From Alphaproteobacteria bacterium (GTDB lineage Bacteria; Pseudomonadota; Alphaproteobacteria; Thalassobaculales; Thalassobaculaceae), in assembly GCA_022822665.1 (NCBI GenBank), contig JAJEAR010000084.1:1-64000 (forward strand): 64,000 bases of DNA, in the 5' to 3' direction. The notes below the pieces were generated by a model. That model worked only from the letters and a program-made list of their open reading frames with translations. It was not told the origin of the DNA and did not search any database. The translations under genes and the position numbers were made by a program. Shown here piece after piece: positions 1 to 9,492 of the stretch (its first letter is position 1; each line of letters begins with the position of its first letter).

Positions 1-2
1 TG

Positions 3-251
3 CTCGAGTACAAGGCGTACAGGGTGATCGCGGTCGATCCCCGCTACACCAGCCAGACCTGTGCAGCGTGCGGGCACGTCGACGCCCGATCGCGCAGGAC
101 ACGGGACCGGTTTCACTGCGTGGCCTGCGGCCACGCCGACCTGAATGCAGCGGCGAACATCCTGGCCTCGGGGACTGGGGCTTCTGCGCGGGGAGGCGGC
201 GGGGGTGCCCGGCCTGTGAACCGCGAAAATGATCGGAGGCTGGCGGCGTGA
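3..251 (+). CDS. tnpB: TnpB (IS200/IS605 OrfB) C-terminal fragment, runs off the left edge
   Basis: The frame is open from the window edge to the TGA at 249-251, so only the last ~82 residues are visible. They carry the TnpB zinc ribbon, CAAC followed about 18 residues later by CVAC, and the motif HADLNAAANIL containing the last RuvC aspartate. The glycine-rich tail ending RRLAA resembles tails of proteobacterial TnpB proteins. TnpB is an RNA-guided nuclease of IS200/IS605 elements. Whether the gene is intact upstream cannot be seen. An imperfect palindrome (GTACG...CGTAC, 290-312) lies 39 nt past the stop and might belong to the element's right end. No TnpA is present. Confidence 0.85.
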   Translation, partial: LEYKAYRVIAVDPRYTSQTCAACGHVDARSRRTRDRFHCVACGHADLNAAANILASGTGASARGGGGGARPVNRENDRRLAA

Positions 252-632
252 TGTCGGCACTATTCGCTCATAAGAGTCCCTTTTGAATGGTACGCAGCAT
301 TGTGCGTCGTACAGCACGCACGACTGGTGACGAAGCGCCGCGGCGATGGATGTGGCTTCAAGACCGGCTCGGCGACGCCGTGCACTTCCTCGCCCGTCTC
401 GGTGGCTGCCGGGACCAAAAGCTCAATCCGGACCCGGGCGCCAGATCGTGCGGCACGACCAAATCCGTCTGACAAGCGCCGTGCTGGGACATGGGATCGG
501 ATTTCGGGCCGGCCAAGGCCACTCGTGGACGATTGCCACATCGCCAACCAGACTGATCATGATACGCCCTGTCGCCAGGGAGGCACGTCCTTTTCACGAT
601 GTACCTGACCTCGAATGCGCAACCACCAATGT
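252..632. other. Gene-free gap between tnpB tail and sthA
   Basis: About 380 nt without a convincing coding frame. The short ORFs on both strands overlap one another and have no recognisable motif. The left part may contain the right end of the TnpB element. No promoter or terminator is evident. It also lies beyond the 3' end of the leftward sthA gene. Confidence 0.5.
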
Positions 633-2036
633 TCAGTCGAGACGATTTATGCCGTCGAAGGCGGCAGTCTTGTAACACTCCGCCAATGTCGGAAAGTTGA
701 ACACCGTATCGACGAAATAATCGATCTTGCCGCGATGCGTCAGCACCGCCTGGCCTATATGGATCAGTTCCGTGGCGCCCTCGCCAAGTATTGCAACGCC
801 GAGGAGCTCGCGGCTCTCAAGGTGAAAGATGAGCTTCAGAATACCCTCCGAGTCGCCGAGGATCTGGCCGCGGGAAATCTCGTTGTAGGCGGCCCGGCCG
901 ACTTCGTAGGGAACACCCGCGTCGGTCAGTTCCTCCTCGCTGCGTCCGACGATGGAGATCTCCGGAATCGTGTAGATGCCGTAGGGCAACAGTTCGGGCG
1001 TGGTTTCCACCGGAGCGCCGAAGGCGTGGCAGGAGGCGATGCGGCCCTGCTCCATCGACGTGGAGGCCAGGCTCGGAAAGCCGATCACGTCGCCGACCGC
1101 GTAGATGTGCGGAACCTCGGTCTGAAAGGACCCGTTGACGGCAATCAAGCCGCGATCGACCGTCTTCAGCCCCGCCGCGCTCAGATCGAGTGCCCCCGTG
1201 GCGCCGGTTCGGCCGATGCTGTAAAGCGCGGCATCGGCCTGGATCTGCTTGCCACTGGCAAGATGCACCCGGACCTTCTCGCCCTTGTCGCCGCCCGGCC
1301 GCTCGAGGCTGCTGACCTCTTCTCCAAGCCGCAGGGTCATCCGGCTCCGGCGCATCTGGTAGACCAGCGTATCAATGATCTCGAAGTCGATGAAGCTCAG
1401 CAGCCGCGGCCGCTTGTCGACGACGGTGACCCTGACGCCGAGCGCCGCGAAGATGGTCGCGTACTCAAGGCCGATAACGCCGGCACCGATGACAACAAGT
1501 GAACGCGGAAGTTGCTCCAGGGTCAGGATTTCGTCGCTGGTGAAGATCCGCTGACCATCGAATTCGACATGGCTCGCGCGCGTCGTCGTGGTGCCGACGG
1601 CGATGACGATCCGGTCGGCGGTGACTTCCCGGGTTCCACGCCCGTCCGGGCCGGCAAGGCGCATCCTGTGCGGATCGACAAAGGTCGCTTCCGCCTGCAG
1701 CAGTTCGACCTGGTTACGCAGGAGCTGATGGCGGTTCACGTCGTGCTCGTGGGCGACGACATTGTCAGTGCGGACCAGCAGGTCCTCCATCGAAATGTTC
1801 TTCTTCACCCGGTAGGAGGCGCCGTAGATGTTGCGCTCCCGGTAGCCGGAGAGATGCATCACCGCCTCCCGGAGCGTTTTGCTCGGGATGGTGCCGGTGT
1901 TGATGCAGGTGCCGCCGACCACGGCCTGACGTTCCACAACTGCCGTTTTCTTGCCGAGCTTCGCCGCCTGTATCGCCGCGCGATGGCCGGCGGGTCCGGA
2001 TCCAATGACCAGCAACTCGTAGTCGCGCTCCGACAT
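633..2036 (-). CDS. sthA: Soluble pyridine nucleotide transhydrogenase (Si-specific)
   Basis: A 467-residue flavoprotein, about the usual SthA length. It equilibrates NADPH and NADH in the cytoplasm. An N-terminal FAD-binding GSGPAG lies at residues 12-17. The would-be disulfide site reads GGTCINTGTIPSK (41-53): the first Cys is kept and the second is Thr, which separates SthA from dihydrolipoamide dehydrogenase and glutathione reductase. A second dinucleotide-binding motif (IGAGVIGLEYA) lies mid-protein, followed by a C-terminal dimerisation domain. I chose the ATG at 2036 because AAGGGGAG precedes it and it matches the family N-terminus; the frame stays open ~70 codons upstream. It is monocistronic as far as can be seen. 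Confidence 0.93.
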   Translation of the reverse strand: MSERDYELLVIGSGPAGHRAAIQAAKLGKKTAVVERQAVVGGTCINTGTIPSKTLREAVMHLSGYRERNIYGASYRVKKNISMEDLLVRTDNVVAHEHDVNRHQLLRNQVELLQAEATFVDPHRMRLAGPDGRGTREVTADRIVIAVGTTTTRASHVEFDGQRIFTSDEILTLEQLPRSLVVIGAGVIGLEYATIFAALGVRVTVVDKRPRLLSFIDFEIIDTLVYQMRRSRMTLRLGEEVSSLERPGGDKGEKVRVHLASGKQIQADAALYSIGRTGATGALDLSAAGLKTVDRGLIAVNGSFQTEVPHIYAVGDVIGFPSLASTSMEQGRIASCHAFGAPVETTPELLPYGIYTIPEISIVGRSEEELTDAGVPYEVGRAAYNEISRGQILGDSEGILKLIFHLESRELLGVAILGEGATELIHIGQAVLTHRGKIDYFVDTVFNFPTLAECYKTAAFDGINRLD

Positions 2037-2214
2037 GTCTGGCGCTCCCCTTCCCGGCAGCCTGTCCCGGTGCGCCGCCGACCGGAAGCCTCGCGCATCA
2101 CGATCAAACAACCGGCGGAGCTGCCGGTCCATCCCGACGACCGCAGCGAGGATATCGAGAGCGCCCTGGTTGAGATACCGAAAAGCGGGAAAGGCGGGCG
2201 TATGGACAAGAGGA

Positions 2215-2565
2215 TCACCGGCCCCTCGACCATTCGGATTCCGCAGGTGACGCAAAAGGGCGGGAATGGCAACACTGGTTTGCGGTGATCAGGAGGGACC
2301 GGCGCTCGTAGCGTGCCGAGATCAGCTCGAAGAGCACGCTGGTCTCGGCCTGGTCCTTGCGGACATAAGCGAAGTCATCGAGGATCACCAGGTGGTATCG
2401 GTCGAGCCTGTTGATGAGGTTTTCCAGGGCGGGTTCGCGGCGCGCGACCTGCATGCGCTGGACCAGGTCTGTGGTTCGGGTGAACAGCACACGGTATCCG
2501 TTCTCGACCGGGGCGAGCCCGATGGAGGAGGCGAGATGACCCTTGCCCCCGCACCGCCGCCCTGA
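2215..2565 (-). pseudogene. istB: IS21-family istB (ATP-binding helper) remnant
   Basis: The frame on the minus strand reads a degraded P-loop region (GGKGHLASSIGLA at about 2550-2510), then NGYRVLFTRTTDLVQRMQVA and LDRYHLVILDDFAYVRKD (Walker B), ending just after LLITANQ. This is the central part of IstB, the AAA+ partner of the IS21 transposase. The start and the last third (normally beginning ANQPF) are missing, and the Walker A is poor, so it is inactive. No istA lies next to it: hyuB begins within 90 nt upstream. A separate istA remnant in the opposite orientation lies at 9.8-10.7 kb. Confidence 0.85.
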
Positions 2566-2649
2566 CCTAAACCGCTCCCAACACGGCGAATTACGTCATG
2601 CGCAGCGGCGCCAGGAATTTCTCAGCAGCCTGCTAAACGTCGCTTGTCG

Positions 2650-4311
2650 TCATGCCGCAACTGACGGTGGTCCTGCCGAGGAGTAGTAGCCCCGGCGCAG
2701 GTCGCGTTCAATCGTCTCTTGCAGCCGCTCGCTCGGCAAGCCGTAACCGCCGCCGCCGGGGGTTCGGACCTGCACCCAGTCGCCAGGCTCCAGAGTGTAG
2801 CCTTCGCCTTTCGATATGTGTTCGGGTAACGCCACACTGCCGCCTTGGGAGATCTCGATCTGATTGGTGGCGCCCGGTTGACCGCCCATCAGGCCTGGCG
2901 GACCGAAACGACCATGGTCCATCAGGAAAGAGGCCTTACCCTCGCCGCGCACCAGCCGAATTCGATAGCTTACACCGAAGCCGCCGCGATGACGGCCGGC
3001 GCCGCCGGAGCCCTCGCGCAGCGCGTATTCCTCGAACACCAACGGATAGTGCTGCTCCAGAATCTCAATCGGTTGGGTCTTGGAGATGCCGACAGTCGAA
3101 CAGCCATTGGTCAGGCCATCGGTCTCCCACCATCCGCCGTAGCCGCCGCCCGAAAAAAGATACATTATGTAGTTCTGGTCTTCTTCAGGGTCATATCCGC
3201 CGAGTGCAAGGTTACCGCTGGTTCCCGCCGGCGCCGCGAACATGCGTTCCGGAATGATCTGCCCCATGGCGCCAAAGACCGCCTCCATGATCCGTTGCGA
3301 AACTTCCGCCGCGCAGCCGGCGACCGGTCGCGGGTATTCGGCATATAGAAAGGTGCCCTCGGGTTTCGGGATATGAAGCGGCGCGAAGCAGCCGGAATTG
3401 ATCGGCACATCCGGAAAGATGTGCTTCATGGCGACGTAAACTGCGGACTGCGTCGTCGCCCAGACACAGTTCATCGGTCCTCGGCAGGGCGGGCTCGCCC
3501 GGGAGAAGTCGAAGGTTATGTCGCTGCCTTGTACGGTCATGTCGAGGGCGACCGCCAATGGTTCGTTGACCACACCGTCGCTGTCGACGTAGCTCGTAAA
3601 GCTGTAGGTACCGTCCGCGAGCGCTTCGATGCAGGCGCGCATCTGCATCTCGGAACGCGCCCGAAGCTCTGCGATCGCCGCTTCGACGGTCGCCGCTCCG
3701 TACCGGTCGAGCAAGGCGGTTAGTCGTTTCTCCCCGGTCCGGAGTGCGCCGATTTGTGCCCGGATGTCGCCGATCCGCTCTTCGGGTACGCGAATGTTGG
3801 TGAGGATGATGTCTATGATGTCCTGGCAGAGTTCGCCTCCCTCCATCAGCTTGACCGGGGGCAGGCGCAAGCCCTCTTGTTGAATCTCCGTTGCTGTCGA
3901 GTTGAAGCCGCCCGGCACCATGCCGCCTGTATCGGGCCAGTGACCGGTATTGGAAAGGTAGCACCAGGGCCGGCCGCGGTAATAGAACGGCATGACCATC
4001 TTTACGTCCATCAGGTGGGTGCCGCCCAGATAGGGATCGTTCTGGACGACTATGTCACCGGGCCCGAGATCGTTTCGCAGTTCGATGACCGCCTCGGTCG
4101 CGAATTGCATCACGCCAAGAAAGATCGGTAGACCGAGAGCGCCCTGGGAGATCATCTGACCGTCTTCGAGGGCATAGATGCCGTTCGATCGGTCGAAGCC
4201 CTCGGAAATCACCGGCGAAAACGAGGTCTTCTCATGCACCAGGTCCATCTCGCTGCATATCTGGTTCAGGCCGTTCTCGATAACAGCCAACGTGACTGGA
4301 TCAAGGGTCAT
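2650..4311 (-). CDS. hyuB: Hydantoinase B / oxoprolinase family subunit (first copy)
   Basis: A 553-residue HyuB-type protein. Family hallmarks include ENGLNQICSEMDLVHEKTSFSP near the N-terminus, GDIVVQNDPYLGGTHLMD, and the C-terminal glycine-rich TPGGGGYG. With HyuA it forms an ATP-dependent cyclic amide hydrolase acting on N-methylhydantoin, 5-oxoproline or, in relatives, acetone/acetophenone carboxylation substrates. The substrate cannot be assigned here. It is last in a leftward operon, 19 nt after hyuA, with a TRAP transporter upstream. It shares the more A/T-rich third positions of this operon. The end lies next to the istB remnant, so the operon's downstream edge is an IS scar. Confidence 0.9.
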   Translation of the reverse strand: MTLDPVTLAVIENGLNQICSEMDLVHEKTSFSPVISEGFDRSNGIYALEDGQMISQGALGLPIFLGVMQFATEAVIELRNDLGPGDIVVQNDPYLGGTHLMDVKMVMPFYYRGRPWCYLSNTGHWPDTGGMVPGGFNSTATEIQQEGLRLPPVKLMEGGELCQDIIDIILTNIRVPEERIGDIRAQIGALRTGEKRLTALLDRYGAATVEAAIAELRARSEMQMRACIEALADGTYSFTSYVDSDGVVNEPLAVALDMTVQGSDITFDFSRASPPCRGPMNCVWATTQSAVYVAMKHIFPDVPINSGCFAPLHIPKPEGTFLYAEYPRPVAGCAAEVSQRIMEAVFGAMGQIIPERMFAAPAGTSGNLALGGYDPEEDQNYIMYLFSGGGYGGWWETDGLTNGCSTVGISKTQPIEILEQHYPLVFEEYALREGSGGAGRHRGGFGVSYRIRLVRGEGKASFLMDHGRFGPPGLMGGQPGATNQIEISQGGSVALPEHISKGEGYTLEPGDWVQVRTPGGGGYGLPSERLQETIERDLRRGYYSSAGPPSVAA

Positions 4312-4330
4312 GGCTATTTCTCTCTCTCGC

Positions 4331-6373
4331 TCAGACTACATTACCAACATCGATCGTCAGGTTGCCCAAGCGATCCGACGTCGCAACTGCGCCCGGATCC
4401 AACACAATTGTTGAATCCGCTTGCTGGATAATTGCTGGTCCCTCGATCACTGCGCCCGCGCCGATTGTCTCCCGGCCGTAGATCGCGGTTTCGACGAAAC
4501 TGCTTTCAAAATACACCGCTCGCTTGTCGATGGGGTCGGGATGCCGCTCCGTACTGGCGTTGGCACCGAACAGCGCGAGATCGATCTGCTTGCGGCGGCC
4601 AACCACGGTGGTGCGCAGACTTGCCAGAACCGGGGTCATCTCATGCAGCTCGATTTCAAATCGGGCGCGATAACGTTCCCGGAGAGTCTTGACGACACCG
4701 TCATGTGTAAAGCCTGGGTTTGAGACCGGTATGCGAAATACATGGGTCTGGCCCCGATAAAGCAGATCGGCTTCAAAAATCACCTTGATATCGTCGATCG
4801 GCACGCCTTCCTCGGCGATCATCGCGCGACCTCTGCTTTCTTGTTCGGCGAACACCGCCTCGGCGTGTGAAGGATCAACCTCCGCGAGCGACCGCCAGAT
4901 CGTGTGGGAGAAGTCGTGCCGCAGGTCAGCAAGCATGCAGCCGAGAGCCGATGTAATACCGGGGAACCGCGGCACCAGCACCTTCGGTACGCCGAGTTCC
5001 CGTGCCAGCGCGACGGCGTGCAGGGCGCCGGCCCCGCCAAAGGGAAACAGCGCGAAGTCCCGCGGGTCGTTTCCCTTCTCGATCGATACCAACCGAATTG
5101 CCGAAGCGAGCTGGTTGCCGGCCACCGCCAGGATCGCTGATGCGGCCTCCACGCCGTCGAGTCCCAGCGGCCGCCCTACCTTTTCGGTTAACGCCATTTC
5201 CACCGCTTCGATCGCGGCGCTGCTTTCGATGCCGGAAAATGCCCCGGGATCGACCCGACCGAGGATGACATTGGCATCGGTGACCGTCGGTCGGCAGCCG
5301 CCCCGGCCATAACAGACGGGCCCCGGCGTCGCGCCGGCACTTTCTGGACCGACCCGCAGGATGCCGCCGGCGTCGACTCGCGCGATCGATCCGCCTCCGG
5401 CGCCGATGGTATGGATGTCGACCATGGGAACCCGAACCGGCACCCCATACGCGAGGTCCTTTTCCGCCGATACGACCGGGATCCCGTCTCGGATGAGACT
5501 GACGTCGAAACTGGTGCCGCCCATGTCGCAGGCGATCAGGTTTGAAAAACCGGACTGATGGCCAATCTGGGCCGCGGCGATCGCACCGGCGGCCGGACCG
5601 GACATCACTGTCTGCACCGGCTGGCGTACCGCCAAGTCCGCGGCCATGATCCCCCCGTTTCCCTGCATCACCAACAGGCGGTTCGGGAAACCCGAGGACG
5701 CAAGCTCGTCGGACAGTCGACCAAGGTATCGCGCCAACACGGGCTGGACGAATGCATTGACCGCCGCAGTGCTGCCGCGCTCGAACTCGCGCACTTCCCG
5801 AAGGACCTCGCTGCTGACCGTGACGTATTCATTGGGCCAGACCTCGCGCGCGATCTCGGCGGCGCGCTGCTCGTGTGCGGGATTGACGTAACTGTGCAGG
5901 AACTGAAGGATAACCGCCTCGGCGCCGAGTTCCAGCAGCTGTTGCAAGGCGTCCCGGACCTGATCTTCATCGAGCGAAATCAGAACCTTGCCGCGCGCAT
6001 CCATACGCTCGTCGACCTCCAAACGGAACGATCGGTCGATCATTGCCTCGAAACTGCCAGTCATTCCATAGTTTCGGGGTCGTGTGCGTCGGCCCAGTTC
6101 CAGGATGTCGCGGAAACCGCGCGTGGTAATCAGGCCGCACCGTGCACCCTTGCGTTCGAGTACGGCGTTGGTCGCGATCGTGGTGCCGTGAATGATTGCC
6201 GTCAACCGATTGAACGGCACCTTGGCGTTGACCAACCCATGAATTACACCCTTGGATTGGTCCTCCGGCGTCGAGGATACTTTCTCTGCTCGGATCTCGC
6301 CACTTTGCGGATCAAGGAGTAGCAAATCAGTGTTGGTACCACCAACGTCGATTCCGGCCTGCCATTGGCTCAT
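4331..6373 (-). CDS. hyuA: Hydantoinase A / oxoprolinase family subunit (first copy)
   Basis: A 680-residue HyuA-type ATPase subunit. The actin-like ATPase fold is marked by GIDVGGTNTDLLLLD at the N-terminus, IIHGTTIATNAVLERKGA, the central ACDMGGTSFDVSLI, and GAGGGSIARVD. I chose the ATG at 6373 because the protein then begins MSQWQAGIDVGGTNTD as in the family, with AAGGG upstream; the frame is open for 16 more codons. Encoded between dctM (93 nt upstream) and hyuB (19 nt downstream), it presumably hydrolyses what the TRAP system imports. That coupling is inferred from gene order only. Confidence 0.9.
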   Translation of the reverse strand: MSQWQAGIDVGGTNTDLLLLDPQSGEIRAEKVSSTPEDQSKGVIHGLVNAKVPFNRLTAIIHGTTIATNAVLERKGARCGLITTRGFRDILELGRRTRPRNYGMTGSFEAMIDRSFRLEVDERMDARGKVLISLDEDQVRDALQQLLELGAEAVILQFLHSYVNPAHEQRAAEIAREVWPNEYVTVSSEVLREVREFERGSTAAVNAFVQPVLARYLGRLSDELASSGFPNRLLVMQGNGGIMAADLAVRQPVQTVMSGPAAGAIAAAQIGHQSGFSNLIACDMGGTSFDVSLIRDGIPVVSAEKDLAYGVPVRVPMVDIHTIGAGGGSIARVDAGGILRVGPESAGATPGPVCYGRGGCRPTVTDANVILGRVDPGAFSGIESSAAIEAVEMALTEKVGRPLGLDGVEAASAILAVAGNQLASAIRLVSIEKGNDPRDFALFPFGGAGALHAVALARELGVPKVLVPRFPGITSALGCMLADLRHDFSHTIWRSLAEVDPSHAEAVFAEQESRGRAMIAEEGVPIDDIKVIFEADLLYRGQTHVFRIPVSNPGFTHDGVVKTLRERYRARFEIELHEMTPVLASLRTTVVGRRKQIDLALFGANASTERHPDPIDKRAVYFESSFVETAIYGRETIGAGAVIEGPAIIQQADSTIVLDPGAVATSDRLGNLTIDVGNVV

Positions 6374-6466
6374 TTGTCTGGTTGCCCTTTGACTGGTTTC
6401 TCGCTGAATCGTACGAAGCACGTACTATCAAACTACCGACTTCTATATCGACTTTACCATATGTAA

Positions 6467-7777
6467 CTAGAACAACAGCCCTGGGAGTGTCAATATGATT
6501 TCCGGAAACAATATGCAGACCCCTAGGCCGAGCAGCATGAGAAAGACGAACGGTATGATTGACCGGTAGATATCGATCATCGTTACATTCGGCGGTGCCA
6601 CACCCCTCAGATAGAACAGGTTGTAGCCGAACGGCGGCGTCAAAAAGCCGATCTCCATATTGATGATGAACAGGACTCCGAACCAGACCGGGTCGAAACC
6701 CAACGCCATGATGATCGGTACGAATACCGGAACGGTGATCATCATGATCCCGACGGTGTCGATCACCATGCCGAGCAGGATGAGGAGTCCCTGCATGGCG
6801 AGCAGGATGACGTAGCGATTGACCTCGAGCCCGATGACCGCGTCCTTGATCAGACTGGACGCACCCATCGCAGTGTACAGCGTGGAAAACGCGCTGGCCC
6901 CGATGATGATCCAGAATATCAAGCAAGAGACCAGCAGCGTTGTCTCGGCGGCCTCCCGGAACATTTGCCACTTGAAACCGCGCTTGATCACGGTCGCCAC
7001 GATACTGCCGAAGGCCCCGACAGCCGCCGCCTCGGAAACGCTGGTGAAGCCCGATAGAATTGCGCCCAGCACGCAGACGACTAGCAGGAACGGGAAGATC
7101 AGGCCGGTGAGCGAGACGAGTTTCTCGCGCCAGGTGAAACGATCCTCCTCCGGCAAGGCGGGGGCGAGTTCAGGCTGGAGCCTTCCGCGTATCAATATGT
7201 AGGCGATGAACAGCGACGCAAGAAGGAGCCCGGGCAGCACGCCACCGGCGTACAATTTGCCGATCGAGGTATTCGCGATGAGGCCGTAGATGATCATGGT
7301 GACGCTCGGCGGGATCAGGATGCCCAGCGACCCGCCGGCGGCTACGCTGCCGAGTGCAAACTGCTTCGAATAGCCGCGCGACAGCATCGCTGGCAGGGCA
7401 AGGATTCCCATGGCTACCGTCGCGGCGCCACTGATCCCGGCCATCGCAGCAAAGATCGTGCAGATCGCTACCGTGCCGGCGGCGAGCCCACCACGAAGGG
7501 CTCCAACGAACCGGTACATGGTTTCATAGAGATCCTCCGCGATGCCCGAACGCTCGAGCATATTTGCCATGTAGACGAACAGCGGAATTGCCAGGAATTC
7601 GAAGCTTGAAGTATTGCCAAAAGCCTTCAGGACCATCATCGAGAGCGCGTTTGGCCCCCAAAATATCAAGACCAGAATTGAGCTGAGGCCCCCCAACGCG
7701 ATGGCGATCGGTACACCGATCGCCAGGCAACCGAACATCGCGGCAAAAAACAGGGTGGTGACGCCGAAGACATCCAT
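6467..7777 (-). CDS. dctM: TRAP transporter large permease (DctM)
   Basis: A 436-residue, strongly hydrophobic protein with about twelve predicted membrane segments. It is the Na+-dependent TRAP permease subunit. Typical DctM stretches are AGISGAATVAMG, the glycine-rich GSLGILIPPSVTMIIYG, and IGFLTPPFGYNLF. I chose the ATG at 7777, which overlaps the dctQ stop by one base (TAATG) and gives MDVFGVTTLFFAAMFG as expected; the ORF runs ~130 codons further upstream inside dctQ in another frame and must not be used. It works with DctQ and DctP. Confidence 0.92.
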   Translation of the reverse strand: MDVFGVTTLFFAAMFGCLAIGVPIAIALGGLSSILVLIFWGPNALSMMVLKAFGNTSSFEFLAIPLFVYMANMLERSGIAEDLYETMYRFVGALRGGLAAGTVAICTIFAAMAGISGAATVAMGILALPAMLSRGYSKQFALGSVAAGGSLGILIPPSVTMIIYGLIANTSIGKLYAGGVLPGLLLASLFIAYILIRGRLQPELAPALPEEDRFTWREKLVSLTGLIFPFLLVVCVLGAILSGFTSVSEAAAVGAFGSIVATVIKRGFKWQMFREAAETTLLVSCLIFWIIIGASAFSTLYTAMGASSLIKDAVIGLEVNRYVILLAMQGLLILLGMVIDTVGIMMITVPVFVPIIMALGFDPVWFGVLFIINMEIGFLTPPFGYNLFYLRGVAPPNVTMIDIYRSIIPFVFLMLLGLGVCILFPEIILTLPGLLF

Positions 7778-8313
7778 TATCCGGCGACCTGTGCGCCGAC
7801 TTCGGGTTCGATCGAAGTCGGGTCGATCAGGCGCAGGATTTGCCGCATGCACCTGGCGAGCCATGATGCTGTCAGCAGGACCATGCCGATCGGAATCATG
7901 AACTTCGCCGGATACACCGGTCCGGACCAGGCACCGGTCGAGGAAACCTCGCCCATCTGGAATGCGAGGTAGGCAAATTCGCTGCTTTTCCAGATCATGA
8001 CATAGGAGAAGAAACCGAACAGCACCGTGCTTACGGTCAAATCGATCAGTGCCTGCGCCCGGATCGGTAGTTGGGCATAGATGATGTCGACGCGGACGAG
8101 GAAGCCGCGTTGCAGGGCAAAGGCGCCGCCGAGAAAGACGTAGCCGACTTGCAGCCAACCGCTGCTGTCGTGCGCCCACGGCGTCGGCGCATTGAAGAAA
8201 TAGCGCGCGATCGTCTCGTACATGATCACGCCGATCATCACAAAGATGAGCAGTGAAATGCTGCGCCCGATCCAGGCGTTACACGCATCAATGCCGGCGG
8301 CAATCCGTCTCAT
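7777..8313 (-). CDS. dctQ: TRAP transporter small permease (DctQ)
   Basis: A 178-residue protein with four hydrophobic segments, including SLLIFVMIGVIMYETIARYFF and a second pair around QALIDLTVSTVLFGFFSYV. The central W-x-x-x-GYVFLGGAFALQRGFLVRVDII is typical of DctQ. The start is taken at the ATG at 8313 (MRRIAAGIDAC); a TTG 13 codons upstream is possible. The ribosome site is weak in either case. The gene is separated from dctP by 150 nt containing a GC hairpin and is coupled to dctM by a 1-nt overlap. Confidence 0.85.
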   Translation of the reverse strand: MRRIAAGIDACNAWIGRSISLLIFVMIGVIMYETIARYFFNAPTPWAHDSSGWLQVGYVFLGGAFALQRGFLVRVDIIYAQLPIRAQALIDLTVSTVLFGFFSYVMIWKSSEFAYLAFQMGEVSSTGAWSGPVYPAKFMIPIGMVLLTASWLARCMRQILRLIDPTSIEPEVGAQVAG

Positions 8314-8364
8314 TGCCGGGTCCTGCCGGTCCTCATGACCACGCCTCGACAAACAAGGAGCGGA

Positions 8365-8384
8365 GCCGGCGGTGATCCGCCGGC
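8365..8384 (-). promoter_or_regulatory. Intercistronic GC hairpin between dctP and dctQ
   Basis: A perfect 8-bp inverted repeat, GCCGGCGG and CCGCCGGC, with a 4-nt loop (TGAT). No U-run follows on the transcribed (minus) strand, so it is not a classical terminator. In importer operons, hairpins after the binding-protein gene commonly keep its mRNA more abundant than the permease mRNA, and that role is inferred here. Confidence 0.5.
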
Positions 8385-8463
8385 ACGCTTTTCCGCGACA
8401 TGCTTCAGGACATCCGGACCCGTCGGTCGCATCTACCGTGGCCCACGGGGTACAAGGGGGTAC

Positions 8464-9492
8464 CTAGCGCCCAAGCTCGGTCAAGTATTCCTGGAGCATC
8501 TTGACTGCGCGGGCGGACAGGTCATCCTCCTTTGCATATTCTGCCCACAGTACACGGACGTTCTGCTCCATCTTGCTCCATTCTTCCGCCGGAATATGGA
8601 CGAACTCGATGCCCGATTCTTTCATGATCTTTGTCGCACTCGCATCGAGCTGCGCGCCTCGTGCCATGTAGTCAAGCGACGCCAATTTTGCCGCCTGTGT
8701 CATCATCTCCTGAATATCGGCTGGTAAAGATGCCCAAGCCTCCTTATTGATCAGGAAGTTGTTGTTCGGCGCCGGCATCGGAGACGGTTGGATGTAGAAC
8801 TTTCCGACCTCGTGCAAGGACTTTTGCAGGTTGCCATGCGGGCTGCCCCAGCGAACAGCGTCGACGACACCGGTCGAAAGTCCGGTATAGACTTCAGCAC
8901 CGCTCAGGAAGACGGCCGATGCGCCCATCGATTCGTACCACTTGGCCTCGATCCCAAACGTCCGGATTTTCAAACCGTCAAAGTCGGCAGCGCTGCGAAG
9001 CGGCTTCTTCGAAATAATGTCCCAAGAAGGTGATAGATGAGGCGCCAAGTAGTAAATATTGTACTTGTCGTACGCCTCCCGTGCCAGATCAATGAAGCCT
9101 TTCTTGTAGAAGAACGCATAGCGTTCGATCGGGCTTCTCTCAGCGCCCGGTACCCCGGATTCCAGCGTAGCGATCGGTCCGAGTTTGCCCGAGAAATAGC
9201 CGCCGGTCATCATGCCGATTTCGACGATACCACTGCCGACGGCTTCGAGGCCTTCTGTCACCGGAAACAAGGCGCCGACTGGAAACAACTGAATTTTCAT
9301 GCGGCCAGCTGACATCTTTTCGACGGCTTCGGCAAAGTAAACTCTGACCGACTCGTAACCGGGCTCTCCCGCCGCCAAATTGCTCTGCATGCGCCAATTA
9401 AACTCTGCAGCTTTACCCTGCGTGGCAAACGCGAGTGCCCCCACCGCAACTGTCGCAAAAATCCTGACTAAGCTTCTTCTACCCATCGTCAT
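8464..9492 (-). CDS. dctP: TRAP transporter periplasmic substrate-binding protein (DctP)
   Basis: A 342-residue protein with a signal peptide (RRSLVRIFATVAVGALAFATQGKAA, cleavage near AA-E) followed by a DctP-type solute-binding fold: FNWRMQSNLAAGEPGYES, GLEAVGSGIVEIGMM, and GLKIRTFG with the conserved Arg that in this family usually binds a substrate carboxylate. The start at 9492 has GGAGGG six nt upstream. It is the first gene of the leftward TRAP-hydantoinase operon. A 10-bp perfect palindrome (AAGTTAACTT, 9508-9517) sits just upstream of the ribosome site and could be an operator. The ligand is unknown; a cyclic amide or a carboxylated hydantoin would fit the neighbours. Confidence 0.92.
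   Translation of the reverse strand: MTMGRRSLVRIFATVAVGALAFATQGKAAEFNWRMQSNLAAGEPGYESVRVYFAEAVEKMSAGRMKIQLFPVGALFPVTEGLEAVGSGIVEIGMMTGGYFSGKLGPIATLESGVPGAERSPIERYAFFYKKGFIDLAREAYDKYNIYYLAPHLSPSWDIISKKPLRSAADFDGLKIRTFGIEAKWYESMGASAVFLSGAEVYTGLSTGVVDAVRWGSPHGNLQKSLHEVGKFYIQPSPMPAPNNNFLINKEAWASLPADIQEMMTQAAKLASLDYMARGAQLDASATKIMKESGIEFVHIPAEEWSKMEQNVRVLWAEYAKEDDLSARAVKMLQEYLTELGR

Noticed and set aside
633-2036. Dihydrolipoamide dehydrogenase or glutathione reductase
   Set aside because: The redox-active pair is incomplete (second Cys is Thr), which is the SthA pattern, and no partner complex genes lie nearby.
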